Source: Arthrobacter sp. V1I9 (GTDB lineage: Bacteria > Actinomycetota > Actinomycetes > Actinomycetales > Micrococcaceae). From it: a DNA stretch of 64,000 nucleotides. The stretch spans positions 930,001-994,000 of the forward strand of contig NZ_JAUSYU010000001.1 in NCBI RefSeq assembly GCF_030817075.1. The letters are read 5' to 3'. Every line of letters starts with the position of its first letter. Position 1 is the first letter of the stretch. This document shows positions 25,364-34,504 of the stretch, piece by piece. The translations under genes and the position numbers were made by a program. The notes under the pieces are model-generated. The model made no database searches. It worked only from the letters and a program-made list of their open reading frames with translations, and was not told the origin of the DNA.

Positions 25364-26748
25364 GCGCGGATCAGACCGTCGAGGGAACCCTCCCGGAAGC
25401 CGGCCGTCCCTCCCAAAGCCCGGCTGCCGCCGTCGTGCCCGCCCCCGCACCCCGGCGGCCCAGGCGCCTGCACCCCGCCTGGGTGGTTGCGGCTGTTGCC
25501 TTCCTTGCATTGGTGGGCGCCGCCGGTTTCCGTGCGGCGCCGGGGGTCCTGATGGTGCCGCTGCAGCAGGAGTTCGGCTGGTCCACCACCGTTTTGTCCG
25601 GGGCCGTCAGCATCAACCTGGTTCTCTTCGGGCTGACGGCACCCTTCGCGGCTGCGCTGATGGAGCGGTTCGGCATCCGGAAGGTCACGGCAACGGCGCT
25701 GGTGCTGATCGGTCTGGGCAGCGCCCTCACCGTACTGGTGAACCAGTCCTGGCAGATCCTGCTGACCTGGGGTCTGTTGATCGGGATCGGCACCGGATCC
25801 ATGGCACTGGTTTTCGCCGCCACCATTGCCAACACCTGGTTCGTGAAGAGCCGGGGCCTGGTGATCGGCATCCTGACGGCTGGCAGCGCGGCCGGGCAGC
25901 TGGTCTTCCTGCCGTTCATCGCCATGCTGGCACAGGATCCGGGGTGGCGGCAGGCGTCCCTGCTGATTGCCGTGGGGGCTCTGGCAGTTGTTCCGCTGGT
26001 GCTGAAGTTCCTCAAGAACTCTCCGGCCGAGGCCGGCGTGCTGCCTTACGGGGCCGAGCCGCCCGCCGCCGGAGCCACCGTCCAGGCGGCCGCGCCGGAC
26101 AGCGGACCCCGCACCAATGCCGCGGTGCGTGCACTGCAGGTCCTGAAGAGGGCAAGCCGTATCCGCACCTTCTGGGCGTTGGCGGCAGGGTTCGCGATCT
26201 GCGGAGCCACCACCAACGGCCTGATCGGCACCCACTTCATACCCTCCGCGCACGACCACGGCATGCCCGAAACCACCGCAGCCGGCCTGCTCGCCGTCGT
26301 CGGCATCTTCGACATCGTGGGCACCATCGCCTCCGGCTGGCTGACCGACCGGTTCAACCCGCGGATCCTGCTCGCCGTCTATTATCAGTTCCGCGGGATC
26401 GGCCTGCTGGTGCTTCCCCTGCTCCTGAGCGCCGAAGTCCAGCCCAGCATGATCCTTTTTGTGGTGATTTACGGCCTCGACTGGGTGGCCACGGTACCCC
26501 CGACGGCGGCCATCTGCCGGGAAACCTTCGGCGCAGACGGCAGCGTGGTGTTCGGCTGGGTGTTTGCGGCCCACCAGCTCGGAGCGGCCGCGGCAGCACT
26601 GGGCGCCGGTGCCATCAGGGACGCCACCGGCCAGTACACCTATGCCTGGTTCGGCGCGGCAGCCATGTGCACCATCGCAGCGGTCATCAGCGCCACCATC
26701 CGCAAGCATTCGGCCTCCCGGGAAGCGGAGCCGGTGCCAGCTTCGTAG
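25360..26748 (+). CDS. MFS transporter (oxalate/formate-antiporter-like group)
   Basis: A 462-residue membrane protein with twelve predicted helices preceded by a 40-residue Pro/Ala-rich tail. FGWSTTVLSGAVSINLVLFGLTAPFAAALMERFGIRKV carries the family's loop 2-3 motif, and a long central loop (residues about 225-260) separates the two halves. The ATG overlaps the HxlR stop by four bases, so translation is probably coupled. The regulator-transporter pair suggests inducible uptake or efflux of a small organic compound; the substrate is unknown. Confidence 0.9.
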   Translation: MSADQTVEGTLPEAGRPSQSPAAAVVPAPAPRRPRRLHPAWVVAAVAFLALVGAAGFRAAPGVLMVPLQQEFGWSTTVLSGAVSINLVLFGLTAPFAAALMERFGIRKVTATALVLIGLGSALTVLVNQSWQILLTWGLLIGIGTGSMALVFAATIANTWFVKSRGLVIGILTAGSAAGQLVFLPFIAMLAQDPGWRQASLLIAVGALAVVPLVLKFLKNSPAEAGVLPYGAEPPAAGATVQAAAPDSGPRTNAAVRALQVLKRASRIRTFWALAAGFAICGATTNGLIGTHFIPSAHDHGMPETTAAGLLAVVGIFDIVGTIASGWLTDRFNPRILLAVYYQFRGIGLLVLPLLLSAEVQPSMILFVVIYGLDWVATVPPTAAICRETFGADGSVVFGWVFAAHQLGAAAAALGAGAIRDATGQYTYAWFGAAAMCTIAAVISATIRKHSASREAEPVPAS

Positions 26749-26761
26749 CGCGTTCCGCCAG

Positions 26762-26767
26762 TAGGCT
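26762..26767 (+). promoter_or_regulatory. Leaderless -10 hexamer of the SDR gene
   Basis: TAGGCT, six-base spacer, ATG at 26774. Confidence 0.5.
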
Positions 26768-26773
26768 GGGCGG

Positions 26774-27544
26774 ATGGAATCTCCATTACCCGCAAGTGCG
26801 CGCAAAGCCGCCCTGGTCACGGGCGTCGGCAGGCTTGCCAGCATAGGCGCCGGCATCGCCCGCCAGTTGGCAGCGGAAGGCTGGGACCTGGTCCTGGCTT
26901 ACTGGCAGGACTACGATGCCCGGATGCCGTGGGGGAGCGAGCCGGACGACGTCGTCCGTTTGACCGCCGAGCTGGAAGCCATCGGCGCGCGCGTGCACTC
27001 CCTGCCCGCGAATTTGGAGGACCCTGAAACGCCGGAGCGGTTGCTGGCTGAAGCGGTGCGGCTGGCCGGTCCGCTGCAGGGCATGGTGCTCAGCCACGCC
27101 GAATCGGTGGACTCCGGCATCCTGGACACCAGCCTGGAGTCCTTCGAGCGCCACTTCGCCGTCAACACGCGGGCCAGCTGGCAACTGATCGCCGCATTCG
27201 CGCGGCAGGCGTCGGACGACGGCGGCGCGATCGTTGCGCTGACCAGTGACCACACAGCGTTCAACCTGCCCTACGGCGCCTCAAAGGGGGCGCTGGACAG
27301 GATCGTGATTGCCGCCGCCCGCGAGCTGGGGCCGCTGGGAATCTCGGCGAACGTTCTGAACCCGGGGCCGGTGGACACGGGCTGGATGGATGACGGGATC
27401 AGGGAAGCTGTCCTGGCCCGCCAGCCCACCGGCCGCATGGGCACCCCTGCCGACGTCGCCGGTACGGTGGCATTCCTGCTCTCACCCGCCGGCCGCTGGG
27501 TCTCCGGCCAGCTCATCAAGTCCGATGGCGGCTTCTCGGCCTGA
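26774..27544 (+). CDS. Short-chain dehydrogenase/reductase
   Basis: A 256-residue oxidoreductase. AALVTGVGRLASIGAGIA forms the NAD(P)-binding glycine turn, LTSDHTAF supplies the catalytic serine and LPYGASKGALD the Tyr-x3-Lys pair; the end FLLSPAGRWVSGQLIKSDGG is classic for FabG-like members. It has its own leaderless promoter 25 bases after the MFS gene but may also receive read-through from the HxlR promoter. Substrate unknown. Confidence 0.92.
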   Translation: MESPLPASARKAALVTGVGRLASIGAGIARQLAAEGWDLVLAYWQDYDARMPWGSEPDDVVRLTAELEAIGARVHSLPANLEDPETPERLLAEAVRLAGPLQGMVLSHAESVDSGILDTSLESFERHFAVNTRASWQLIAAFARQASDDGGAIVALTSDHTAFNLPYGASKGALDRIVIAAARELGPLGISANVLNPGPVDTGWMDDGIREAVLARQPTGRMGTPADVAGTVAFLLSPAGRWVSGQLIKSDGGFSA

Positions 27545-27587
27545 GCTGGGCTGTCGCCCTGGCCACCCTCCGGCCCATCCACCCACC

Positions 27588-27614
27588 TGGCTCGTAGTTA
27601 ACGTAGTGAAAACG
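27588..27614. repeat. 27-base motif shared with the other end of the YgiB-YgiC operon (copy 1)
   Basis: This stretch, starting TGGCTCG and containing TTAACGT and GAAA, matches 31147-31173 at 21 of 27 positions in the same orientation. The following TTTCGCGACGC can pair imperfectly with it. It lies 24 bases beyond the permease stop. Confidence 0.5.
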
Positions 27615-27638
27615 TGGTTTCGCGACGCTATCTGCGGG

Positions 27639-29183
27639 CTACTTGGGGGAGGGGACGGGGGGTTGCCCGGCGGCGGCTGGGTGTCCGCCGGTGAAGTAGC
27701 CGCGGGTTGCGGGAAGGAACCGGCAGACCACCGCGAGCACCACGCCCAGGGCCAGCAGCACCACGCCGCTGATGAATGCCCCGCCGACGCCGAAAATCTG
27801 GGTATCGCCGTACGCCGGGTCCCACATCTGCACGGCCGAGATGAAGAAGGCAGCGGTCAGCAGCAGCGCGCCTACCAGCGGCAGGATGCCCCGGAACCAC
27901 AGACTGCGTGCGGACCCGCCCAGCGTCTTCCGGAAGAACCAGAAGCAGGCGTACCCGGTGAGGGCGTAATAGAACGCGATGAACAGGCTGATGGCGCTGA
28001 TCGAGTCCGAGAGCAGGTTTTCGCTCAGGAAGCTCATGGCCACGTAATAGGCAATGGCCGCGGCACCCATGACCTGGGTGGAGAATCCGGGCGTCTGGTT
28101 CTTCGTGTGCACCTCGCCGAACTTCGCGGGCAGCGCGCCATGGACCCCCATGGACAGGGTTCCGCGGGCGGTGGGCAGGATGGTGGTCTGGGTGGAGGAC
28201 AACACCGAAGCCAGGACCGCGACGACGATCAGCCAGCCCCACGGTCCCAGCACCACGTCCTTCATGGCCAGGAATACATCGTCCTGGTTGGCCTCATTGC
28301 CCAGGCCTATCCCGTCAGTGCCGACGGTGGCGTACATCATCACCAGAAGTGCAACGGATACATAGATGGCCACCAGGACGAACGCGGAGATCACGGCCCC
28401 CCGGCCCGGGGTGGTGGAAGGGTTCTCGGTTTCCTCGTTGACCGCCAGGCAGGTGTCCCAGCCCCAGTAGATAAAGAGCGCCAGCAGCACTCCGTGCACC
28501 ACGGCGCCGGGGTCCGCGAAGGCACCAACAGGGTTGAACCACTCAAAATCGAAGGACTGGATTGTTGTGTCGCCACTGGCTGAACCGCGGACAATCCCCA
28601 CCACAATGGCAAGTGCGAAAATACCGAGCGAAATGTACTGCACGTAGGTCAGGACCCGCTGGACGTGTTCGCCCAGCCGGATTCCCCGGTAATTCACCAG
28701 TGTCATCACGGCGATGAACAGCACACCCGTGGCGGTGACCAGCACCTTGTTCTCAGCCAGCGAGCCGTCACCCACCAGGAGCCAGAGATACTGGCCCGCC
28801 ACCTGCGCGAGATTGGCCAGCACCACGATGCCGGCAAGCGCAACACCCCAGCCGCCCAGCCATCCTGCCCATGGCCCGAAGGCCCGCCGGGACCAGGTGA
28901 AGGTAGTGCCGCAGTCCGGGATGGCACTGTTGAGCTCGCGGAAGGCATAGGCGATGAACAGGACCGGGATGAAGCCCAGCAACAGGACCAGGGGAGTGTA
29001 GTCCCCGTTCACCGCAACAATGAGGCCCAGGGTCGCCGCGAGCGAATACACCGGCGCCGTTGATGCCAAACCCAGCATGACCGAGTCGCCGAGGTCCAGG
29101 ACGCCGGCGCGGAGGCCCTTGGGCGGAACGGAGGTGCCGGGCGCGCCGCCCGGTCCCCCCGCCGTCGTGGTTTCCGTGCTCAT
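27639..29183 (-). CDS. APC-family permease of the YgiB-YgiC-like operon
   Basis: A 514-residue, twelve-helix permease. VLDLGDSVMLGLASTAPVYSLAATLG is helix 1 and TFTWSRRAFGPWAGWLGGWG the helix 3 region of the amino-acid/polyamine APC group; NEETENPSTTPGRG follows helix 6. It is the last gene of a three-gene minus-strand operon, 13 bases after the ATP-grasp ligase, so it plausibly moves that enzyme's substrate (an amine or amino acid). Start ATG 29181-29183 is chosen because the first 40 residues are a typical cytoplasmic tail; a further in-frame codon lies at 29258, inside the upstream gene. Confidence 0.9.
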   Translation of the reverse strand: MSTETTTAGGPGGAPGTSVPPKGLRAGVLDLGDSVMLGLASTAPVYSLAATLGLIVAVNGDYTPLVLLLGFIPVLFIAYAFRELNSAIPDCGTTFTWSRRAFGPWAGWLGGWGVALAGIVVLANLAQVAGQYLWLLVGDGSLAENKVLVTATGVLFIAVMTLVNYRGIRLGEHVQRVLTYVQYISLGIFALAIVVGIVRGSASGDTTIQSFDFEWFNPVGAFADPGAVVHGVLLALFIYWGWDTCLAVNEETENPSTTPGRGAVISAFVLVAIYVSVALLVMMYATVGTDGIGLGNEANQDDVFLAMKDVVLGPWGWLIVVAVLASVLSSTQTTILPTARGTLSMGVHGALPAKFGEVHTKNQTPGFSTQVMGAAAIAYYVAMSFLSENLLSDSISAISLFIAFYYALTGYACFWFFRKTLGGSARSLWFRGILPLVGALLLTAAFFISAVQMWDPAYGDTQIFGVGGAFISGVVLLALGVVLAVVCRFLPATRGYFTGGHPAAAGQPPVPSPK

Positions 29184-29196
29184 AGTGTTACCGGGC

Positions 29197-30408
29197 TCAT
29201 AGTGCGATACCTGCTTTGCTTGAATGGGCCGCGGCCGAGAGCGGGGCAGCAGCGTCAATGATGTTGGGCACGAACCTGCAGAAGTAATCGGTGATGGGGC
29301 CGTCCGATTCGCGGATTCCGCAGCCTACGGATTCGCCGTCCACCACCCACAGGCCAAGGACCGGGTGGTTGCCATCGAAATCGGGCAGCGGTTGGTACTG
29401 CTGGTAGCACCAGCCTTCGCGTCCGTACCCTCCGGGCTGCTCGAGGTTGATGCCCTTGGCATGGATCCTGATGTTGTCGCCCTCGCGGCCGTGCAGGGGC
29501 TTGGCCACCCATTCCTTCAGCGGGCCCGGCTCGTTGAGGTAGGCCGGCAGCAGGTTGGGGTGCTCCGGGTACAGGTGCCACAGTGCCGCGAGGAGTGCCT
29601 TGTTGGAGAGCAGCATCTTCCAGGCCGGTTCCACCCAGCGGGGGTTGTGGGCGCGCTCCAGCAGCCGGTGCCCAAACGGCTCCTTCATCATCAGCTCCCA
29701 CGGATACAGCTTGAACATGGTGCTGATCATGAAGTTGTCCATGTCCACAAAGCGGTTCAAATTAGGGTCCCAGCCGATATCGGACATATTGATGCCGATG
29801 GTGGTCCACCCAGCCTGGCTGGCTACATCCCGCATGTAGGCGGCAGTCATCCAGTCCTCGCCGGACTCCTCAACTTCCGAGTGCGCAACGTGCAGGGTGC
29901 TCATTCCCGTGCGGTACTGCACCTTCTTCCACTGCCGGATCAGCGCTTCGTGGATGCCGTTCCACTGGTCCTTCTCCGGGAAGACGTCCTGCAGCCAGAA
30001 CCATTGGGCCACGGCTGCCTCAATCAGGCCGGTGGGAGTGTCCGCGTTGTACTCGAGCATCTTGGCCGGCCCGCCCTGACCGTCATAGATGAAGTCAAAC
30101 CGGCCGTAAACGTCCACGTCGGAGGCCTGGAGCGACTCGGCGGCCAGTTCCAGCGCCTGCGGGCCGATGCCGATGTGCCCCATAGCCCCGGTGGCCAGGA
30201 ACCGGGCGGCTTCCAGGCACATCTTGTGCATGTCCTCCGCCGTTACCTCAAGGGTCTCAACCTCGTCCATGGTGAATTCGTAGTACGCGGCCTCGTTCCA
30301 GTACTCGATCTTCCGCCCGTCATCCATCGTGGTGGTGGAGAACACCAGGCCCTGTTCTTCAATCTTCTGCTTCCACCCGGGCCTGGGCTCGCTCACCTTC
30401 CGCTTCAC
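29197..30408 (-). CDS. Glutathionylspermidine synthase-like ATP-grasp ligase (YgiC family)
   Basis: A 403-residue enzyme. FDFIYDGQGGPAKMLEYNADTPTGLIEAA, the YMRDVASQAGW and IGWDPNLNRFVDMDN segments and the end VAKPLHGREGDNIRI match the C-terminal synthetase domain of glutathionylspermidine synthase and E. coli YgiC, which form an amide using ATP. The N-terminal amidase of true bifunctional GspS is absent. The stop-to-start gaps to both neighbours (2 and 13 bases) make an operon certain. Since this organism has mycothiol synthase, the acid and amine substrates are probably not glutathione and spermidine. Confidence 0.9.
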   Translation of the reverse strand: MKRKVSEPRPGWKQKIEEQGLVFSTTTMDDGRKIEYWNEAAYYEFTMDEVETLEVTAEDMHKMCLEAARFLATGAMGHIGIGPQALELAAESLQASDVDVYGRFDFIYDGQGGPAKMLEYNADTPTGLIEAAVAQWFWLQDVFPEKDQWNGIHEALIRQWKKVQYRTGMSTLHVAHSEVEESGEDWMTAAYMRDVASQAGWTTIGINMSDIGWDPNLNRFVDMDNFMISTMFKLYPWELMMKEPFGHRLLERAHNPRWVEPAWKMLLSNKALLAALWHLYPEHPNLLPAYLNEPGPLKEWVAKPLHGREGDNIRIHAKGINLEQPGGYGREGWCYQQYQPLPDFDGNHPVLGLWVVDGESVGCGIRESDGPITDYFCRFVPNIIDAAAPLSAAAHSSKAGIAL

Positions 30409-30410
30409 GC

Positions 30411-31046
30411 CTATCCTCCCGAAACTTTGCCGCCGCCGCCGGAACCGCTTTTCGCGCTGGTGCCGAAGCCGCCGCGGCTGACAGTGCCGCCCTGTCTGCT
30501 GTATCCCGTGGAAGCTTTGGCTCCGCTGGGCACGGTCCTGCTGTAGTTGGGTGCGGTGGAGCGGTTCTGTCCGATGGCGGGGACGAACGAGCCGCGGGAG
30601 AAAAAGTACCAGGCGTAAATGCCGCCGCCCCTGCCGGCGGAGCTGTCACAGCTGGCGTCCTCCACGCGCTCGCCGGTTTCGTCATTGAAACATACCTGCG
30701 CATACTCGGGGTCGTCCTGGTTGCTGGCCACGATTGCTGTGATGGTGCCGGCGAGAAGTGCTGTTACGCCCAAACCCACGACGACGGTCCGCCGCTGGGA
30801 GCGCTTCTTATGGGCAGCGGCCTCATTGAGCTGCCGTTCGCGGTCGCGGGCGAACGGGTCCACCGGGGTGACAGGTTCCTTGAGGAGGTCCGGGCGCAGC
30901 TCCGGCTTGGGAACCTGCCACGGGGGAGGTTTGGGCGCGTCCCGGCCGGGGGTTTCGTCCGGTGCAGCACCGGACCCGCGCGGCGCGCGGGCCTGCTGGC
31001 CATCGCCCTTGGCTGGATCGTGCTCCGGATCCTTATTCGGGTCCAT
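30411..31046 (-). CDS. YgiB-like (DUF1190-like) membrane-anchored protein
   Basis: A 211-residue protein: a Pro/charged cytoplasmic part, one transmembrane helix (VVVGLGVTALLAGTITAIVA), then an outside domain with two cysteines (AQVCFNDETGERVEDASCD), IYAWYFF and a Gly/Ser-rich end with SRGGFGTSAKSGSGGGG. The end, the CFND cysteine region and the position directly before a ygiC-type ligase match E. coli ygiB-ygiC; sequence match is short, so I call it YgiB-like. GAGGGGG before ATG 31044-31046 is the ribosome-binding site. First gene of the operon. Confidence 0.78.
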   Translation of the reverse strand: MDPNKDPEHDPAKGDGQQARAPRGSGAAPDETPGRDAPKPPPWQVPKPELRPDLLKEPVTPVDPFARDRERQLNEAAAHKKRSQRRTVVVGLGVTALLAGTITAIVASNQDDPEYAQVCFNDETGERVEDASCDSSAGRGGGIYAWYFFSRGSFVPAIGQNRSTAPNYSRTVPSGAKASTGYSRQGGTVSRGGFGTSAKSGSGGGGKVSGG

Positions 31047-31146
31047 GGCGTCCCCCTCAGTTGTCCACGTGAATTGGGCACAGCGCTGCACCCCCAATTG
31101 CAATCCTCGAATCAGCGTAGTCCCTGCAGGCCGTAGCTGGCCTAAG

Positions 31147-31173
31147 TGGCTCGCATTTAACGTCGCGAAAGTG
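31147..31173. repeat. 27-base motif shared with the other end of the YgiB-YgiC operon (copy 2)
   Basis: Partner of 27588-27614 (21 of 27 identical). It lies about 100 bases before the YgiB-like ATG in the divergent intergenic region and partly overlaps a TTGACA at 31178-31183 on the other side. It could be a regulator site or a dispersed element. Confidence 0.5.
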
Positions 31174-31230
31174 CGCGTTGACAACGGAAAATGCCAGTCA
31201 GTTAGTGGATGCAGCGCACTTCTGCGCCCC

Positions 31231-31236
31231 TACACT
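31231..31236 (+). promoter_or_regulatory. Leaderless -10 hexamer of the MOSC gene
   Basis: TACACT, six-base spacer, ATG at 31243. Confidence 0.55.
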
Positions 31237-31242
31237 GGTGCC

Positions 31243-31899
31243 ATGGAAACCGCCTCTGTGCTCGCCGTCTGCCGTGTCCACCAGCTCGTGCCGGATGCCT
31301 CCAGCGTGGGGGTAACCGCCATCGACAAGCGTGCGGTGGAGGGACCGGTAAAGGTGCACAAGCTGGGCCTTCAGGGCGATATCCAGGCGAACCGGGTGCA
31401 CCACGGCGGGCCGGACCAGGCCCTCTACGCCTACTCGCAGGTGGATGCCGACTTTTGGGCAGGCGAGCTGGAGCGCGAGCTTCCGCCGGGAATCTTCGGG
31501 GAGAACCTTCGCGTCGGCGGGCTCGACGCCACCAAAGCCGTTATTGGGGAGCGCTGGAAGATCGGGCTCGACGTGGAGGTTGAGGTGACGTCGCCGCGCA
31601 CCCCATGTGCCACCTTCCAGCGAAGGATGGGGGAGCCCCGGTTCGTTAAGAGGTTCACCGCCGAGGGCCGGGTAGGTGCGTACCTTCGGGTGATCCGTGT
31701 TGGCGCCATCCGGCCTGGGGACCTCATCCACCGGCTGTATGTCCCCAGGCACGGGGTCACTGTGGGCAAGTGGTTCAGCGAGCCGGACCGGGAGTCCATG
31801 GAAGCATTGCTCGGCGCCGAGGCCGACGGCGGGATCCGCCTGCAGCAGCCTGAGTTCAGGCAGAAGTTCGCACAGCTGGAGCGGCAGCTGGGCCGGTAA
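31243..31899 (+). CDS. MOSC-domain protein (YiiM-like)
   Basis: A 218-residue protein. VHKLGLQGDIQANRVHHGGPDQALYAY, FGENLRVGGLDAT and the SPRTPCATFQRRM cysteine loop are the YiiM-type MOSC domain, which holds a molybdenum cofactor or its sulfur; the C-terminal 50 residues match the 3-alpha segment of YiiM. YiiM in E. coli reduces N-hydroxylated purines. The start follows the leaderless signal; longer upstream reading adds implausible sequence over the divergent promoter. Confidence 0.9.
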   Translation: METASVLAVCRVHQLVPDASSVGVTAIDKRAVEGPVKVHKLGLQGDIQANRVHHGGPDQALYAYSQVDADFWAGELERELPPGIFGENLRVGGLDATKAVIGERWKIGLDVEVEVTSPRTPCATFQRRMGEPRFVKRFTAEGRVGAYLRVIRVGAIRPGDLIHRLYVPRHGVTVGKWFSEPDRESMEALLGAEADGGIRLQQPEFRQKFAQLERQLGR

Positions 31900-32304
31900 C
31901 TGCTTAAGTAGGTGCTGGCAGGGGAGCCGTGTGCGCAAGCTCACCGCCGCCGTCGTGCCCTTAATTACCCCTGGGGCAGGTGCGTGCCCTACACTTGAAA
32001 TATCCCCCACTCCGGAAATCCCTTATTCCTGCCCAATTTTTGAGGCAGGACTGGCAAGTGTTGGGGCCCGCAAATGCGAAGCGGGCATTTTCATAGGGAG
32101 AGCCGGCTAAAGAAAACGCTGTACAGACTGCTGGGATAGCAGCCAAGAGATGCAGCGGGAAGTCCTGCCACGGGATTGCGAAAGCGCCGGACTTCTAAGT
32201 GACCGGCCGGTCAATGTATGCCCGGCACCCACGGCACACGTACTGCGGCTCCGCTCACCTCGGGTAGTGCCGCCTGGCCCCCTATGGATGAGGAATATTC
32301 TCCT
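31900..32304. other. 405-bp intergenic region, probable leader of the helicase gene
   Basis: TACACT at about 31990-31995 is a possible promoter for the helicase, which would give a leader of some 300 bases. Within it, GCCCGC (32066-32071) pairs with GCGGGC (32081-32086) and is followed by ATTTT; AAATGC (32072-32077) can alternatively pair with GCATTT (32085-32090), so the two hairpins exclude each other. No open frame with a ribosome-binding site is convincing here. Confidence 0.45.
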
Positions 32305-34441
32305 ATGCCCGAAAATCAAAACGATGCCACCTTCGAAGCGGCAACCCCCGAAACCGCCGCCGTCGAATTCACCGAGGCCGCTGTCCCCGCAGCAGAGCCC
32401 GCCCCCGCAGACGAAGCTGCTGCAGCAGCCGCCCCCGTACCCGCAGTGAAGGCCGAGGAAGCTCCGGCGGCCAGCCCTGAGGAAGACGAAGAGGGCATCA
32501 AGTTCGCCGACCTCGGCATCGACGGCCGCGTCCTCGCCGCCCTGCAGGACGTCGGCTACGAAAAGCCTTCCCCCATCCAGGCAGCAACCATCCCGCTGCT
32601 GCTTGAAGGCCGCGACGTTGTGGGCCTCGCCCAGACCGGCACCGGTAAGACTGCAGCATTCGCAGTACCGGCACTGTCCCGCCTGGCCGAGCTCCACGAC
32701 CTCAACGGCCCGTCCCGCAAGACGCAGGCCCTGGTGCTGGCTCCCACCCGCGAGCTCGCGCTCCAGGTTGCGGAGGCCTTCACCTCCTACGCCAAGCACA
32801 TCGACGACTTCACCGTCCTCCCCGTGTACGGCGGCTCCGCTTACGGCCCGCAGCTCGCCGGCCTTCGCCGCGGCGCCCAGGTTGTTGTGGGTACCCCGGG
32901 CCGCGTGATCGACCACATCTCCAAGGGTTCCCTGGACCTGTCCGAACTCCAGTACCTGGTGCTGGACGAGGCCGACGAAATGCTGCGCATGGGCTTCGCC
33001 GAGGACGTGGAGCAGATCTTCCAGCAGACGCCTTCGGACCGCCAGGTGGCACTGTTCTCAGCCACCATGCCGAGCCAGATCCGCCGCATGTCCAAGCAGT
33101 ACCTGAATAACCCGGCCGAGATCTCCGTCAAGTCCAAGACCACCACCGGCGCCAACACCCGCCAGCGGTACCTGCAGGTCATGGGCCCGCACAAGCTTGA
33201 CGCCATGACCCGCATCCTCGAGGTGGAAGAGTTCGACGGCGTTATCGCCTTCGTGCGCACCAAGATGGCCACGGAGGACCTGGCTGACAAGCTGAAGGCC
33301 CGCGGTTTCCAGGCCGCCGCGATCAACGGCGACATTCCGCAGCAGCAGCGTGAGCGCACTGTCGACGCGCTGAAGGAAGGCCGCATCGACATCCTCGTTG
33401 CTACCGACGTCGCGGCCCGTGGCCTTGACGTTGAGCGGATCAGCCACGTGATCAACTACGACATCCCGCACGACACCGAGTCCTACGTCCACCGCATCGG
33501 CCGCACCGGCCGTGCAGGCCGTTCCGGCGACGCCATCCTGTTCATGACGCCGCGGGAGAAGTACCTGCTGCGTTCCATCGAGAAGGCAACCCGCCAGCCG
33601 GTGGAGCAGATGCACCTGCCGACTGCCGAGACCGTGAACACCCTGCGCCTGGGCAAGTTCGCCGAAAAGATCACGGAGACCCTCGCCTCCGAGGACGTTT
33701 CGGCGTTCCGCGACCTCATCGCCTCCTACGAGGAAGAGCACAACGTTCCGGCCGCGGAAATCGCTGCAGCCCTTGCCGTGATGGCCCAGGGCGGCCAGCC
33801 GCTGCTCGTCAAGGAACTGCCGGCAGCTCCCGAGTTCCAGAAGCGCGAGCGGTCCAAGGACGGCTTCGGCTCACGTGGACCGACCCGCACCCTCACCGAG
33901 GGCAATGCCACCTACCGGATCGCCGTGGGACGCCGCCAGCGCGTTATGCCCGGCTCCATCGTGGGCGCCATTGCCAACGAGGGCGGCATCTCCTCGGGCC
34001 CAGATCGGCGGCATCGACATCCGCTCGGACCACTCCCTCGTGGAGCTTCCGGCGGACCTGAGCCCCGAGCAGCTGCGTGCCCTGTCCCGCACCCGGATCG
34101 GCGGCGAGCTGATCCACCTGGAGCTGGACAACGGCCGCAAGCCCTCCGGCGAGCGTGGCGCCTACCAGGGGAACCGCGGCGGCGACCGTGGCGGTGACCG
34201 GGGTGGCAACTTCAAGGGCAACGGCGGCTTCAAGAAGGAATTCCGTAAGAACGACGGCGAGCGTTCCTCTGCGGACCGTGGCGGCCGTTCGTACAGCGAG
34301 CGTTCCTTCAGTGCTGACAGCGGTTCCAGCCGCGGCCAGGCCAGCGACTCCCGCTTCGGCGGCCACGGCGACGGCTCCCGCAAGCCCCGCCACGGCAACG
34401 AGGGCGGCCAGCGCGACTTCAACCGCAAGGGCAAGTGGTAA
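32305..34441 (+). pseudogene. deaD: DEAD-box RNA helicase (DeaD/CsdA type), single frameshift
   Basis: An RNA helicase of about 710 residues when repaired, with a 70-residue Ala/Glu-rich head. The core is complete: PSPIQAATIP, AQTGTGKTAA, PTRELALQVA, VVGTPGRV, VLDEADEML, FSATMPSQI, FVRTKMATEDL, ATDVAARGLD, YVHRIGRTGRAG. The C-terminal RNA-binding domain crosses the break: GGISS then AQIGGIDIRSDHSLVELP, followed by a Gly/Arg/Ser tail. Removing one G from GGG at 33996-33998 restores the frame. It acts in ribosome assembly and mRNA decay. ATG at 32305 follows AGGAA. The break is probably a sequence error. Confidence 0.94.
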
Positions 34442-34466
34442 CCGTCAGCCAGTCTGACACGTACCC

Positions 34467-34504
34467 CCGATGGGCCGGCTTTCGAGCCGGCCCATCGGCG
34501 TTTT
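34467..34504 (+). terminator. Rho-independent terminator of deaD
   Basis: CCGATGGGCCGGCT pairs with 34485-34498 around a TTCG tetraloop, then GCGTTTT. Confidence 0.9.

Noticed and set aside
25066..26856. 596-codon minus-strand and 506-codon plus-strand alternative frames over the HxlR/MFS genes
   Set aside because: The HxlR and MFS frames have motifs, start signals and ATGA coupling; the alternatives lack all of these.
33996..33998. Programmed ribosomal frameshifting in deaD or the cystathionine beta-synthase gene
   Set aside because: There is no slippery heptamer or stimulatory structure, and relatives' proteins are continuous as far as I know.
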